Source: Synechococcus sp. NOUM97013
Lineage (GTDB): Bacteria > Cyanobacteriota > Cyanobacteriia > PCC-6307 > Cyanobiaceae
Direction of reading: 5' to 3'
Length of the DNA stretch: 64,000 bases
Assembly (NCBI RefSeq): GCF_014279815.1
Contig: NZ_CP047941.1
Location: 248,001 to 312,000 of the forward strand
A model generated the notes under the pieces. It was given only the letters and a program-made list of their open reading frames with translations. It did not search any database and was not told the origin of the DNA. Every line of letters starts with the position of its first letter. Position 1 is the first letter of the stretch. A program made the position numbers and the translations under genes. This document shows, piece after piece, positions 9,039 through 17,953 of this stretch.

Positions 9039-10183
9039 GCATTTCCTGTTTCAAAATTTGCGTCGTCACCGGTACTCGAGCTGAATATGGTCTACTGCGT
9101 TGGGTGATGCAGGGGATTTTGGCTTCGGAGGTGTTCGATCTTCAGTTGATTGTCACTGGTATGCATCTCTCTCCGGAATTCGGGTTCACGGTGCAGGAGA
9201 TCGAAGCCGATGGGTTCATCATCGATCGCAAGGTTGAGATGCTCCTGAGCTCAGATACTCCTGTTGGGATTACTAAGTCAATGGGATTGGGCATGATTGG
9301 ATTTGCTGATGCCTTGGTAGAGCTGCAGCCCGATTTATTGCTCGTTCTCGGTGACCGGTTTGAAACCTTTGCTGCCGCCTCTGCAGCGCTTATCGCTCGA
9401 ATCCCTATTGCTCATTGCCATGGTGGTGAGCTCACCGAAGGAGCCTTTGATGATTCCCTACGCCATTCGATTACCAAGATGGCACATCTTCATTTTGTTG
9501 CTGCTGAGGAATATCGTCAGCGAGTGATCCAGATGGGCGAACACCCAGATCGAGTGTTCCTTGTGGGTGGCCTTGGTGTTGAGGCCATTAAACGCAGCAA
9601 GCTTTTGAGCCGTGAAGAGATTGAAGTTCATCTCGACTTTAAACTGGGAACTCGCAACCTGTTGATCACCTTTCACCCTGTGACGCTTGAGCAGAACACC
9701 AGTGCACAGCAGATGGGAGAATTGCTTGCTGCTCTCGATCAGTTGCCGAACACCCACTTCATCTTTACTATGCCTAATGCTGATACTGATGGCCGTGTGT
9801 TGTTCCGGATGATTAAAGAGTTCTGTGCCATACGTGATCATGCTAAGGCTTATACATCATTAGGTCAGTTGCGCTATTTTTCCTGCATTCGTTACTGCGA
9901 TGCGGTGGTGGGTAACTCTTCTAGTGGCTTACTTGAAGTGCCATATTTTAATATTCCCACCGTTAACATCGGAGATCGCCAAAAGGGCAGGATAAGAGAA
10001 AAAAGTGTCATAGATTGTGGCCCTTTCAAAGAACAAATATCAACAGCAATTCAAAAAGCGCTAGAACTCAATTTGCATTTCGATTCACCCCTTGAGGTAT
10101 TACCTTCTTCAGCTCTAGTACTCAACGCTTTGGAGTCATGTTGTGATTTAAATTTAAAGAAGGAATTCTATAAGCCACTATGA
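9035..10183 (+). CDS. neuC: UDP-N-acetylglucosamine 2-epimerase (hydrolysing), NeuC/LegG
   Basis: This GT-B fold enzyme removes UDP and epimerises C2, giving ManNAc (NeuC) or the 2,4-diacetamido-mannose precursor of legionaminic acid (LegG). The start TGTRAEYGLL, the segment LLVLGDRFETFAAA, the HCHGGELTEGAFDD stretch and GNSSSGLLE near the C-terminus are typical. The length of 382 residues is normal. It is translationally coupled to neuB. With NeuC, NeuB and NeuA all intact, the minimal route to CMP-Neu5Ac is present even without legC. The last 60 or so codons become AT-rich, at the junction with the low-GC part of the island. Confidence 0.9.
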   Translation: MSISCFKICVVTGTRAEYGLLRWVMQGILASEVFDLQLIVTGMHLSPEFGFTVQEIEADGFIIDRKVEMLLSSDTPVGITKSMGLGMIGFADALVELQPDLLLVLGDRFETFAAASAALIARIPIAHCHGGELTEGAFDDSLRHSITKMAHLHFVAAEEYRQRVIQMGEHPDRVFLVGGLGVEAIKRSKLLSREEIEVHLDFKLGTRNLLITFHPVTLEQNTSAQQMGELLAALDQLPNTHFIFTMPNADTDGRVLFRMIKEFCAIRDHAKAYTSLGQLRYFSCIRYCDAVVGNSSSGLLEVPYFNIPTVNIGDRQKGRIREKSVIDCGPFKEQISTAIQKALELNLHFDSPLEVLPSSALVLNALESCCDLNLKKEFYKPL

Positions 10184-10344
10184 TGTTTCTAACGAGAATT
10201 TTCACTGCTTATTGCCCGTATGTTAAATTACTTATATTGAATTCCTTTTTTAGTCGCATGTACATTGCTAATCATTGGTCAAGGTCTATAATAAAAAAAC
10301 ATTCTTGGCCTCATATCATGTTGCCTCCAATTAGTGTTGATTGA
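10180..10344 (+). CDS. Possible 54-residue small protein coupled to neuC
   Basis: An open frame starts with two ATG codons at 10180 and 10183, overlapping the neuC stop as ATGATG, and ends at TGA 10342-10344, just before the next gene. It is hydrophobic near the N-terminus (KLLILNSFFS) and basic in the middle. I recognise no family. It fills the only gap of more than 150 bases inside this operon, so it may be a real small gene or the remnant of a larger one. Chance cannot be excluded in AT-rich DNA. Confidence 0.25.
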   Translation: MMFLTRIFTAYCPYVKLLILNSFFSRMYIANHWSRSIIKKHSWPHIMLPPISVD

Positions 10345-10350
10345 TGGCCT

Positions 10351-11421
10351 ATGAGTTCTTTATTTATTGCTTCCCGTATAGATCATCTTTCAACACTAAA
10401 AAAATTTGCTAGCCATCAGCAAAATTCTAGCTCAATACATGCAAATGTATTGCTTTATATTACTAGAAATTTTGACCGATGTTCTTTACTAAATTATAAA
10501 ACCCATTACTCGCGCATAATTGTAAAACCGTGTCTTGAGATACCTACAACTAAAAATCTTGTACGCAACGCTCAGCGTATTGCGAAAATAGTTTCGTTTT
10601 CACAATGGCTTAGAGCAATAATTGTTGGTGAAAATATCCAATTTGTATTTGCATATCCTGGAGATTTAATTAATGTTTTGGCGTATAATATTTCCATTGA
10701 AAAGCATGCAAAGTTTATAATGTACGAAGATGGTTTGGCTTCATACCAGTATTTTTCTAAGCAGTCACCTTCCCGGAGAAAAATCTCACTCGTCTGCCTA
10801 TATTATTCCATACTTAAATTATTTATTAAAGACCTACGGTCTTCTCAGCTTAACCATAATAAGTACGAGAAGTATTTTTTTGCTAAGGGCAGATCTATAC
10901 ATTATCATTACAGCTATTCCATTGATTTTTGTTATGGCAATACTGCATTACTCTCAGTTCCTATTCCCTCTACTCGATTCCCTTACTTATCAAACATAGC
11001 CTCGAAGCACTTTCAAACTGTTTGTCTTTATCTCCAACCGTTATATAAACTTGGTTTCTGCTCAAGACACCAATTGATTAATTTTTATTGTGACGTTTTG
11101 GGACGCTTCCCCTCACACTTACCTCAAATAATATTACCTCATCCTTCTGATGACCCTGACTTTGTTAAAAGTCTTTTCACCAAGTTAGGTATTCCTTTAG
11201 CACCAATTGCACAAAAAGATAATACTAATTTTTATCGACAAGAAAAAAAATGCGTTCATATTTCCATATTCTCTTCGATAATGTGCTTTAATGAACCAGA
11301 TGAAACATCTGTTTGTATATTCATGCTCTCTCTATTCTGCAAAAAGTTCCCAGACAGTTACGACTTTCTAAATTCAATTCGCCTTTTTTTGTTTAATAAT
11401 GGCTTTTCTGACTACCACTGA
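10351..11421 (+). CDS. Glycosyltransferase with bacterial sialyltransferase motifs
   Basis: No close family is recognised over the full length, but three short motifs appear in the right order and spacing for bacterial sialyltransferases (GT52/GT38/GT80 type): E126-D127-G128 in MYEDGLASY, H264-P265 in ILPHPSDD, and the S308-S309 pair in IFSSI. In those families the acidic motif is the catalytic base, HP binds the CMP phosphate and the serine pair also contacts CMP. The gene lies right after neuA, neuB and neuC. I infer that it transfers the nonulosonic acid from its CMP form to the surface glycan. It overlaps the next gene by 23 bases. Codon use is very AT-rich. Confidence 0.6.
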   Translation: MSSLFIASRIDHLSTLKKFASHQQNSSSIHANVLLYITRNFDRCSLLNYKTHYSRIIVKPCLEIPTTKNLVRNAQRIAKIVSFSQWLRAIIVGENIQFVFAYPGDLINVLAYNISIEKHAKFIMYEDGLASYQYFSKQSPSRRKISLVCLYYSILKLFIKDLRSSQLNHNKYEKYFFAKGRSIHYHYSYSIDFCYGNTALLSVPIPSTRFPYLSNIASKHFQTVCLYLQPLYKLGFCSRHQLINFYCDVLGRFPSHLPQIILPHPSDDPDFVKSLFTKLGIPLAPIAQKDNTNFYRQEKKCVHISIFSSIMCFNEPDETSVCIFMLSLFCKKFPDSYDFLNSIRLFLFNNGFSDYH

Positions 11422-12295
11422 TAGTGATTTAAAACCCATTTTATCTATTGTTGTCCCCACATGCAATTCAGCATCTACTATTAGTAGACTTTTCGATTCG
11501 CTTGATAAGCAACTGCTGTTGTGTTTTGAAGTGATTTTTGTCGACTATCACTCTTTTGATGAAACACTTAGTATTATCTATTCCCATCCTTCAAATTATC
11601 AGAAGATTGTCTTATCAATTGATGAGCCCGGTATTTATAATGCTATCAATTTTGGAATATCTCACGCTTGTGCAGAATGGATCCTCATTTTAGGATCAGA
11701 TGATAGTCTTTATTGTGCTCATACAGTTAGTTCAATCGTTCAATATTTAATGGTTTTAGACTATCGCACATCCCTCATATATGGAACCGTATTTTTAATG
11801 CAGGATAGAAAAAGATTAAATCAATTTTTTTCACCCAATGATCATTTTACAACCTCATTATGTCAACAATCAATTGTCTATAGAAAACAAGCCATTATAG
11901 ATACAGGATGGTTTGATACACAATACAAATCAACTGCCGATTATGTTCTCAATTTAAAAATAATTGAGCATTTCTCTTTTAGCAGTCTTGAATTTGTCGA
12001 TTTAATTATTGCGAATTACAATCAATCTGGCTTTAGTTCACGTTATACCGATAAGATGTATTTAAAGTCTTCAATGTTTATCCGCTTAAAGTCGCTTGGA
12101 TTACTCGTAAAAACAAGTCTGTTAATTAGGTCATTCTTTTCTCGGAATAGTGTTTTGGCTAAGATCCTGGGTTTTCAATTGACATCTGCTTACAAGCTGA
12201 GTTGTTTATATCTAGAAATTATTGTGAAAAGAATTTTTTTAACTAAACCCACTCCAAATCTTACCAACCTTCAATCTAAACCTTTGATTAAATGA
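11399..12295 (+). CDS. GT2-family glycosyltransferase
   Basis: The protein starts with the GT-A nucleotide-binding strand LSIVVPTCNSASTI and has the DEPGIYNAINFGISHA and LGSDDSL segments, in which SDD is the metal-binding acidic motif of family 2 enzymes that resemble WcaA or the WbyL group. The length is 298 residues. It should transfer a sugar from a nucleotide donor to the growing lipid-linked repeat unit at the inner face of the plasma membrane. ATG 11399 lies inside the upstream gene and the stop overlaps the polymerase start, so it is part of one operon. Donor and acceptor are unknown. Confidence 0.8.
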   Translation: MAFLTTTDSDLKPILSIVVPTCNSASTISRLFDSLDKQLLLCFEVIFVDYHSFDETLSIIYSHPSNYQKIVLSIDEPGIYNAINFGISHACAEWILILGSDDSLYCAHTVSSIVQYLMVLDYRTSLIYGTVFLMQDRKRLNQFFSPNDHFTTSLCQQSIVYRKQAIIDTGWFDTQYKSTADYVLNLKIIEHFSFSSLEFVDLIIANYNQSGFSSRYTDKMYLKSSMFIRLKSLGLLVKTSLLIRSFFSRNSVLAKILGFQLTSAYKLSCLYLEIIVKRIFLTKPTPNLTNLQSKPLIK

Positions 12296-13491
12296 TTAGG
12301 CTTAATTTTAGCACTCTCATTCCTGTTAGCCTTTATATTATTTCATTTATAAGTCTTTCTCCTTCTATTCTACGGTTTGTGTTGCCTTTTGCTAATGGGG
12401 TTACGTTCCTTGGCGCTTCCATATGTGCATTTTGTCTTCTTTTTTTTAAACAACGATTGAATCTTCCGCTTACTAATAAATATTTTATCAGCTCTATATA
12501 TATAAGCGCATTTTACTATTTGCTCCTTTCTTTAAAGTCGGACAATATGATTTATTTTGTACGTTTTACGCAATTCCTTGCTGCCATACCAATTCTTCTT
12601 TTGTTATGGAGTATAAAGTTTAAGAGTATTCCATTCAACAAGCTTTTCTATAGTTTTTTTTGTATCCTTTCTGCTCTGAATGTATTTACAATTTTGTACT
12701 GTATTAGTTTTAAGCCTCTCCCATTTGTTTCCTTTAGCTACTCCACCTACGGTGTATCATATTTAGTTCCTTTCTCATTTACTAACATTTATTCTCAATA
12801 TTCTGGTTTTATACGTCCATCATCATTTTTTGATGAATCAAGTACTTTCGGACAATATGCATTTTTCATTTTTTTATCGGCATCTAGATATTTTCAACCT
12901 GCCACTAACTTTGTTTTCACAATTATCAGTAGTGCATGCTTATCACTTGCCCTTTTTTCATCCTATGTTGCATTCCAAGTAGTTCTATTAGTTGGCACAT
13001 TGATAAATAGTGTAAAGAAAGGTCTTAATCGATACCTAATTATAACAAGGTCTTTTCGCATTTTATTGCTTGCATTTTTAGGCATCTCCTTTGTGTTGCT
13101 TGCGTTTTTAGTGGTTGATACATCCATAATCTCGGAATATATATTATCAAGGTTTAGTATTGATAAAATTGCTGATTCGGGAAGGTACTATAACTTATTT
13201 CGGGATCTTTCAGCCTTCACTAAGTATCCATTTTTTGGCGTCTCTATTTTGGGAAAGGGCGCTGCTGGGAATAATCCATTTTCAATTCTTGCTGAATACG
13301 GTATAATTGGATTTTTAATATATTATATGCCGTTCTTGTTTTTTATCTTGAAATCATTGAATAAATATAATCTTAAACATAGAATTGCATTTTTAGTCTC
13401 TTTGATTCCTTTTATGATATCAAAGCCAGAAATTGGATCAGCAAGTATATTACTGTTGACCGGTGGTCTTATTCATCCATCTGATACCTGA
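12292..13491 (+). CDS. Wzy-like O-antigen/capsule polymerase, multi-pass membrane protein
   Basis: The 399 residues consist mostly of hydrophobic segments separated by short loops, roughly ten or more membrane spans, with a large loop at about residues 140-190. The segment FRPSSFFDESSTFGQYAFF and GRYYNLFRDLSAFTKYPFFGVS resembles loops of O-antigen polymerases and ligases, where arginine and histidine/glutamate residues act. It is the only multi-span protein in the operon, and such loci need one Wzy to polymerise repeats. No Wzx flippase is visible in the window. The start overlaps the preceding gene in ATGA. Confidence 0.7.
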   Translation: MIRLNFSTLIPVSLYIISFISLSPSILRFVLPFANGVTFLGASICAFCLLFFKQRLNLPLTNKYFISSIYISAFYYLLLSLKSDNMIYFVRFTQFLAAIPILLLLWSIKFKSIPFNKLFYSFFCILSALNVFTILYCISFKPLPFVSFSYSTYGVSYLVPFSFTNIYSQYSGFIRPSSFFDESSTFGQYAFFIFLSASRYFQPATNFVFTIISSACLSLALFSSYVAFQVVLLVGTLINSVKKGLNRYLIITRSFRILLLAFLGISFVLLAFLVVDTSIISEYILSRFSIDKIADSGRYYNLFRDLSAFTKYPFFGVSILGKGAAGNNPFSILAEYGIIGFLIYYMPFLFFILKSLNKYNLKHRIAFLVSLIPFMISKPEIGSASILLLTGGLIHPSDT

Positions 13492-13499
13492 AAGTTTCT

Positions 13500-14249
13500 A
13501 TGTTAAATTTGCTTGTTGTTACTCCTACGCTTAATTCTGAAAAGTATTTACTTGAGACTTTGACCTCTGTTCAAAATGTTTTATCGCTAATCCCTAATTC
13601 TCGTCATGTAATTGTTGATAGTTTCTCATCTGATAATACTGTGACTATAGCAAAAGAGTTTGGTGCTCTTGTTATTTATGAAAAAGCTGGATCTATGTAT
13701 AAAGCAATAAATACTGGAATCACTGCTTATCCGTCGAAATGGATTACCTACATCAATTCTGATGATAAGTTAAATTGTAACCTTGCCACTTTGATTAATT
13801 CTGATTTTATTAATACCTATGATATTATTTCTGGCGCGTTCGCGTTGATTGATTCAAGAAGTAGATGTTTCCATCAACGCCTTGCTTTTCCTATTCTTTT
13901 CCATCGGATTTCTTATTTTGTGGGCGGAATGCCTTTCCCACAATCTGGGACTGTAATTTCTCGTGATTTATATAATCGTCTTAATGGATTTTCATTGAAA
14001 TACAAATATGCATCAGATTTTGATTTTTTTCTGAGAGCAAATCTACAGAATTCGAAAGTTTTTTTGTCAGTTAAAATTTTGTCCTCATTTCGATTGCATG
14101 AAGAGCAACTTTCGCATGTCAATAATTCTGCACATCTAAATGAAATTAGAGCAATTCTTAAATATAATACATCTAAACCCTCCTTGTTTGCCTTGCTATT
14201 GTTTAGATGTGTATACTTAATTTGTGTTAAATTGTTCGTTCGTTTTTAA
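13500..14249 (+). CDS. GT2-family glycosyltransferase
   Basis: A second family 2 enzyme of 249 residues: LLVVTPTLNSEKYLLETL at the N-terminus, an IVDSFSSDNT segment, YKAINTGI and the acidic motif NSDDKL, then a conserved YASDFDFFLRA segment typical of the WcaA/colanic-acid group. It lies 8 bases after the polymerase gene, and its TAA overlaps the ATG of the next gene. It probably adds one sugar of the repeat unit. Specificity cannot be read from sequence. Confidence 0.8.
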   Translation: MLNLLVVTPTLNSEKYLLETLTSVQNVLSLIPNSRHVIVDSFSSDNTVTIAKEFGALVIYEKAGSMYKAINTGITAYPSKWITYINSDDKLNCNLATLINSDFINTYDIISGAFALIDSRSRCFHQRLAFPILFHRISYFVGGMPFPQSGTVISRDLYNRLNGFSLKYKYASDFDFFLRANLQNSKVFLSVKILSSFRLHEEQLSHVNNSAHLNEIRAILKYNTSKPSLFALLLFRCVYLICVKLFVRF

Positions 14250-15355
14250 TGTACCATTGTTTGTTCGACCTCTCTTCATATTCAAAAGGTCAGTCTGCTG
14301 GCTTCAATAGCTTCATAGAAGCTTTGATTCCAGCGCTTGATAAATTCTCATCAATTGAGTGTGACATAAAGTTTACTTTTATTGTGCAAAAGTCCCAATC
14401 TCAATTCATAAAGCTATTAGCACCTACTTCACAAGTATCTCACTTTGCAGGTTCCCCAAAAATTATTGGTCCACTAATTCGTAATATTTTTCTACCATTT
14501 ATCTCTTGCTTTTATGATCTTCTGATTTGCCCCCGTCAGTATGCACCTCTTTTTGCGTTGTCAAAAACTTTTTTAATTGTACATGACTTACAGAGTCAAC
14601 CTGTGGAATCATGTCCATCAAATATTTATCGTCTTCTTAAAAAGCTGCGATTGCTTTTGTCTTGCCATTGTTCAGATGTTATTTCGACAATAAGTCAATT
14701 TACTGCGACTGAATTAAAGAGCCACAATGTTATGCCCAAGTATATTATTCCCAACCCATACTCACCAAACCTTCTTTTATCTTCTGATACTTTAGATGAA
14801 TACTTACCATCTGATGTGTCTAAGGATAACTATTTCATTACACCTTCTTCATTGGCTGATCATAAAAATATTTCAAATGCTTTATCGGCCTTTCATTCTT
14901 TTTGTGAGTCTAGTCCTTCACTTTCTTATCAGTATATCTTAATTGGCAACTGGTCTATTGAATCCTTTTACAATCTTTTCCCGCTATACATTGACTGTCC
15001 GCGTATCGTTCCTCTTGGCTATGTTGATGAAATGACCAAAGCAGCACTTTTTAAATTTTCCTCAGCATTCTTGTTGCCAAGTATTTATGAAGGTTTTGGT
15101 ATTCCTTATTTAGAGGCTCTATCTTTGTCTAAACCTCTAATCTGCTCCGATATTCCTGTTTGCAGAGAAATATGCATTAATCATCCCTTTTATATTTCAT
15201 CTCCATTTGATAGCGTATCAATTTATTATGCTTTAATGAGTTGCTTATTGTGCATCAAAGAATATTCTTATTCATATGATGTTTCCTCTTTCTCTCCTGA
15301 ATCCATAGCTTTAAGGTATTTGACTGCATTTAAAGCAATAATGTTGCCTAAATGA
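14249..15355 (+). CDS. GT4-family (GT-B) glycosyltransferase
   Basis: The C-terminal half has the retaining GT4 signature: PSIYEGFGIPYLEALSLSKP, with E-x7-E glutamates that bind the donor, followed by CSDIPVCREI. A segment ITPSSLADHKNISNALSAF corresponds to the usual donor-site lead-in. The length of 368 residues is normal, and there is no signal peptide. It belongs to the same overlapping operon, coupled at both ends (TAATG at the start, ATGA at the stop). It is likely a mannosyl-, rhamnosyl- or hexosyltransferase; the sugar is unknown. Confidence 0.8.
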   Translation: MYHCLFDLSSYSKGQSAGFNSFIEALIPALDKFSSIECDIKFTFIVQKSQSQFIKLLAPTSQVSHFAGSPKIIGPLIRNIFLPFISCFYDLLICPRQYAPLFALSKTFLIVHDLQSQPVESCPSNIYRLLKKLRLLLSCHCSDVISTISQFTATELKSHNVMPKYIIPNPYSPNLLLSSDTLDEYLPSDVSKDNYFITPSSLADHKNISNALSAFHSFCESSPSLSYQYILIGNWSIESFYNLFPLYIDCPRIVPLGYVDEMTKAALFKFSSAFLLPSIYEGFGIPYLEALSLSKPLICSDIPVCREICINHPFYISSPFDSVSIYYALMSCLLCIKEYSYSYDVSSFSPESIALRYLTAFKAIMLPK

Positions 15356-16443
15356 TGAAGTATATATTTTATAATTTTAACTTGCCTCGCAGTGACCTAT
15401 ATGAGTTGATTCGGTCGCGTTATTCAATAGATAGTGTTGAGTGCATATCTTTAGTCAATTCAAGAAAGATATCATTTATTGCGCGATTTATGTTAACACT
15501 TGTTAGTCCTTTTCACTTTATTTGCATTTTAATTTCCAATCTAGGTCGACCTGTACACATTATTTTTCTTACCCAGCCCCCTTTGTTCCAACCTATCTAT
15601 GCTTCTATAGCCAGTATTTTTGGATATGAGTTTTCAATTTTAATTTACGATTATTATCTTTCAATCTTCTCTTTGTCTAAGCACCCTTTCCTGCGATTTC
15701 TGAGCAATTTATTTAGATCGTTATGGTCTACTTTTCTTCTCCGATGTCGGCATGTTTTTGTACTATCTCTTTCGATGAAGTCGCTCGTAAAGTCATCTCT
15801 AGGCCCAAATTATGTCCATCATTTAGCCTTTTTCCCTGTTGATCTTTCTTCTCACTTTCTATATGATTGCTTTAAGTTTCCCATTTCCTTCTATTTAAAT
15901 GCGCCCAAAGAGTATGATATTTGTTATGTAGGATCTTTCTCTTCTCCTCACTCAGTTCATGGCTTTATCTGTCTCATCGATGTTTTGCCATTTTCTTCAC
16001 AGATTCTTATTAGTGAGTCAGTCTTCAACGAACTAAGGCAACTTCACCCTTTTGTTCGACAATCTCTTAATTGCTATAAGTTCAATGAACATTATTTTAC
16101 TGTCCTGCCTTACTTGTCGCCATCTTCCTATAAATCCGAAGTTCTTAAATCTAAAATCGGCTTTGTCTCGCTTAAAAGCAACTATACTGGAGTTTGTTAT
16201 CCTAGCAGAGTTTTCACTTATCTAGAGCTGGGAATACCTGTTTTTTTTGATGGCAATAAAGAATCCATTGACTCACTTCTTTCAAGGAATGAAATGGGAA
16301 TCGAAGTCGATGTTCTGAATACCCCACCAGAACAACTTGCTGAATGTCTTCACCTTCTATTTTCTAACCCTGATTATCCAATAAATGCTCTAAACTATAT
16401 TAGTGGAGCATCGTCAAAGTCTCCTTTGCCACTTTTTAATTAA
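15352..16443 (+). CDS. Probable GT-B glycosyltransferase, divergent
   Basis: The 363-residue protein has a hydrophobic N-terminal third containing IIFLTQPPLFQP and FSILIYDYY, like the membrane-associated acceptor domain of WbuB-type transferases. A later YDICYVGSF and a C-terminal LELGIPVFFDGNKESIDSLL look like the donor-binding half of GT-B enzymes. The usual E-x7-E motif is not clear. Two ATG codons (15352 and 15355) start it in an overlap with the previous gene. The position in the operon supports a transferase role; family assignment is weak. Confidence 0.6.
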   Translation: MMKYIFYNFNLPRSDLYELIRSRYSIDSVECISLVNSRKISFIARFMLTLVSPFHFICILISNLGRPVHIIFLTQPPLFQPIYASIASIFGYEFSILIYDYYLSIFSLSKHPFLRFLSNLFRSLWSTFLLRCRHVFVLSLSMKSLVKSSLGPNYVHHLAFFPVDLSSHFLYDCFKFPISFYLNAPKEYDICYVGSFSSPHSVHGFICLIDVLPFSSQILISESVFNELRQLHPFVRQSLNCYKFNEHYFTVLPYLSPSSYKSEVLKSKIGFVSLKSNYTGVCYPSRVFTYLELGIPVFFDGNKESIDSLLSRNEMGIEVDVLNTPPEQLAECLHLLFSNPDYPINALNYISGASSKSPLPLFN

Positions 16444-16445
16444 TT

Positions 16446-17324
16446 GTGAATTTATCAAGCCCTCCAGTTATTATTGTTGGTGCCCCAAGATCTGGAACTA
16501 ACATTTTGCGGGATACCATTGTTTCCGTGAAACCGTTTATTACATGGTCTTGTGATGAAATTAACCATGTTTGGCATTTCGGTCAAAGTAATGTTAGTAA
16601 CTATGATGATCTACCTGTCTCATCTTTAAATTCGGATATCAAATATTATATACGAAAACGTTTTTGCTCTTTAGCCGCTTCTTCTAATGTTGAGTCACCT
16701 ATTGTTGTTGAAAAGACTTGTGCAAATTGTTTGAGGTTACCTTTTGTAGATGCAATTTTCCCGAACGCAAAGTATATTTATATTAGGCGGCAGCCTCTAC
16801 CCGTAATATTTTCTGCAATGAAGAGGTGGACTTCATCACCGAATCTTTCTTATTCTCTCAAAAAATTATTGCATATACCTGCGTCTTCAGCTATACCTGT
16901 CTTGTTTAATTTTACGCTCATGAGAGCAAAGCAATTCTTTTCGCCTGAAAGTCTTTTGCCTAATTGGGGCCCATCTTTTTATGATCTAGATGTTTTAAAG
17001 GAGACATACTCGCTTGAGAAAGTTTGTGCTTTGCAGTGGTCTAGATGTGTTGCATCGGCAGAACAGTTTTTATTTAATAATTTAGATCATTCAAGAGTCG
17101 CGGCCATATCATATGAAGATTTTGTTTTAAACCCTTTTCACACTCTTTCAATTGCTTTAGATCATTTGCAATTATCTGATCTTATTATTGAAGATGAGCT
17201 GCGAATGGCTTCAACCTTTGTTCATAAAGATTCGCTTACTACTTCTTGTCCACTTGATTCAGATAAGAAGAATGATTTAATTGCGTATTTAGACTCATTA
17301 GATACACCAAATTATTTATTATGA
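16446..17324 (+). CDS. Sulfotransferase, PAPS-dependent
   Basis: The N-terminal motif IIVGAPRSGTNILRD is the 5'-phosphosulfate-binding loop of sulfotransferases. IYIRRQPLPVIFSAMKRW matches the 3'-phosphate-binding region, in which an R-x-P-x8-S arrangement is usual. The length of 292 residues is normal for a cytosolic sulfotransferase and no membrane anchor is seen. The start is GTG 16446, two bases after the preceding TAA. It should sulfate the surface polysaccharide or a lipid-linked intermediate. Sulfated exopolysaccharides are known in cyanobacteria. The acceptor here is unknown. Confidence 0.8.
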   Translation: MNLSSPPVIIVGAPRSGTNILRDTIVSVKPFITWSCDEINHVWHFGQSNVSNYDDLPVSSLNSDIKYYIRKRFCSLAASSNVESPIVVEKTCANCLRLPFVDAIFPNAKYIYIRRQPLPVIFSAMKRWTSSPNLSYSLKKLLHIPASSAIPVLFNFTLMRAKQFFSPESLLPNWGPSFYDLDVLKETYSLEKVCALQWSRCVASAEQFLFNNLDHSRVAAISYEDFVLNPFHTLSIALDHLQLSDLIIEDELRMASTFVHKDSLTTSCPLDSDKKNDLIAYLDSLDTPNYLL

Positions 17325-17953
17325 CGCCTCTTTTGACTGACCGTCAGCTTAGAATTAAGAGATCTTTTGATTTTTTTCTGTCGTTTTTATTGGTCACCGT
17401 CTTTCTTCCTTTTTTTCCCGTCCTCTTTTTGCTTTGTTCTATCGATACTAATGATTTTGGGATGTTTTGCCAAGTTCGCATAGGAATTCGTGGGCGTCCC
17501 TTTGTTGTTTATAAATTTCGCACTATGTCTACACGATTTAGTCCTGCCACTTCGTCAATTACATTGTTTTGCGATAAGAGAATTTCTGTTTTTGGACGAT
17601 TTCTCAGAAAGACTAAGCTTGATGAGTTGCCCCAGATTTTCAATATATTAAAAGGTGACATGTCATTTGTTGGACCGCGACCAGATGTTGCTGGTTATGC
17701 TGATAAGCTTGTTGGTAATGATGCTTCGTTGCTTTCAGTGCCCCCCGGGGTTACTTCTGTGGCCTCTTTGTTTTATATTGACGAAGAATTTATCTTGTCT
17801 GATCAGATCGATCCAGGCTTTTACTATCACAGTGTTATCTGGCCAGCGAAAGTGCGTCTTAATCTTGACTACTATCGAAATTGGGTCTTGACTAAAGATT
17901 TTATGCTGATAATTAAAACAGTTTACATTTTGTTATCTCGTATATTTAGATAG
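17321..17953 (+). CDS. Initiating undecaprenyl-phosphate sugar-1-phosphate transferase (PglC/WcaJ C-terminal type)
   Basis: This short (210 residue) polyprenol-phosphate phosphoglycosyl transferase has one N-terminal hydrophobic segment after KRSFDFFLS, then VRIGIRGRPFVVYKFRTM, KTKLDELPQIFNILKGDMS and VGPRPD, all signatures of the family. It moves a sugar phosphate from UDP-sugar to undecaprenyl phosphate at the inner membrane face and so starts repeat-unit assembly. The short PglC-like form usually uses UDP-diacetamido-bacillosamine or a similar sugar, which agrees with the aminotransferase and dehydratase genes just downstream. It is coupled at both ends to its neighbours. Confidence 0.88.
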   Translation: MTPLLTDRQLRIKRSFDFFLSFLLVTVFLPFFPVLFLLCSIDTNDFGMFCQVRIGIRGRPFVVYKFRTMSTRFSPATSSITLFCDKRISVFGRFLRKTKLDELPQIFNILKGDMSFVGPRPDVAGYADKLVGNDASLLSVPPGVTSVASLFYIDEEFILSDQIDPGFYYHSVIWPAKVRLNLDYYRNWVLTKDFMLIIKTVYILLSRIFR

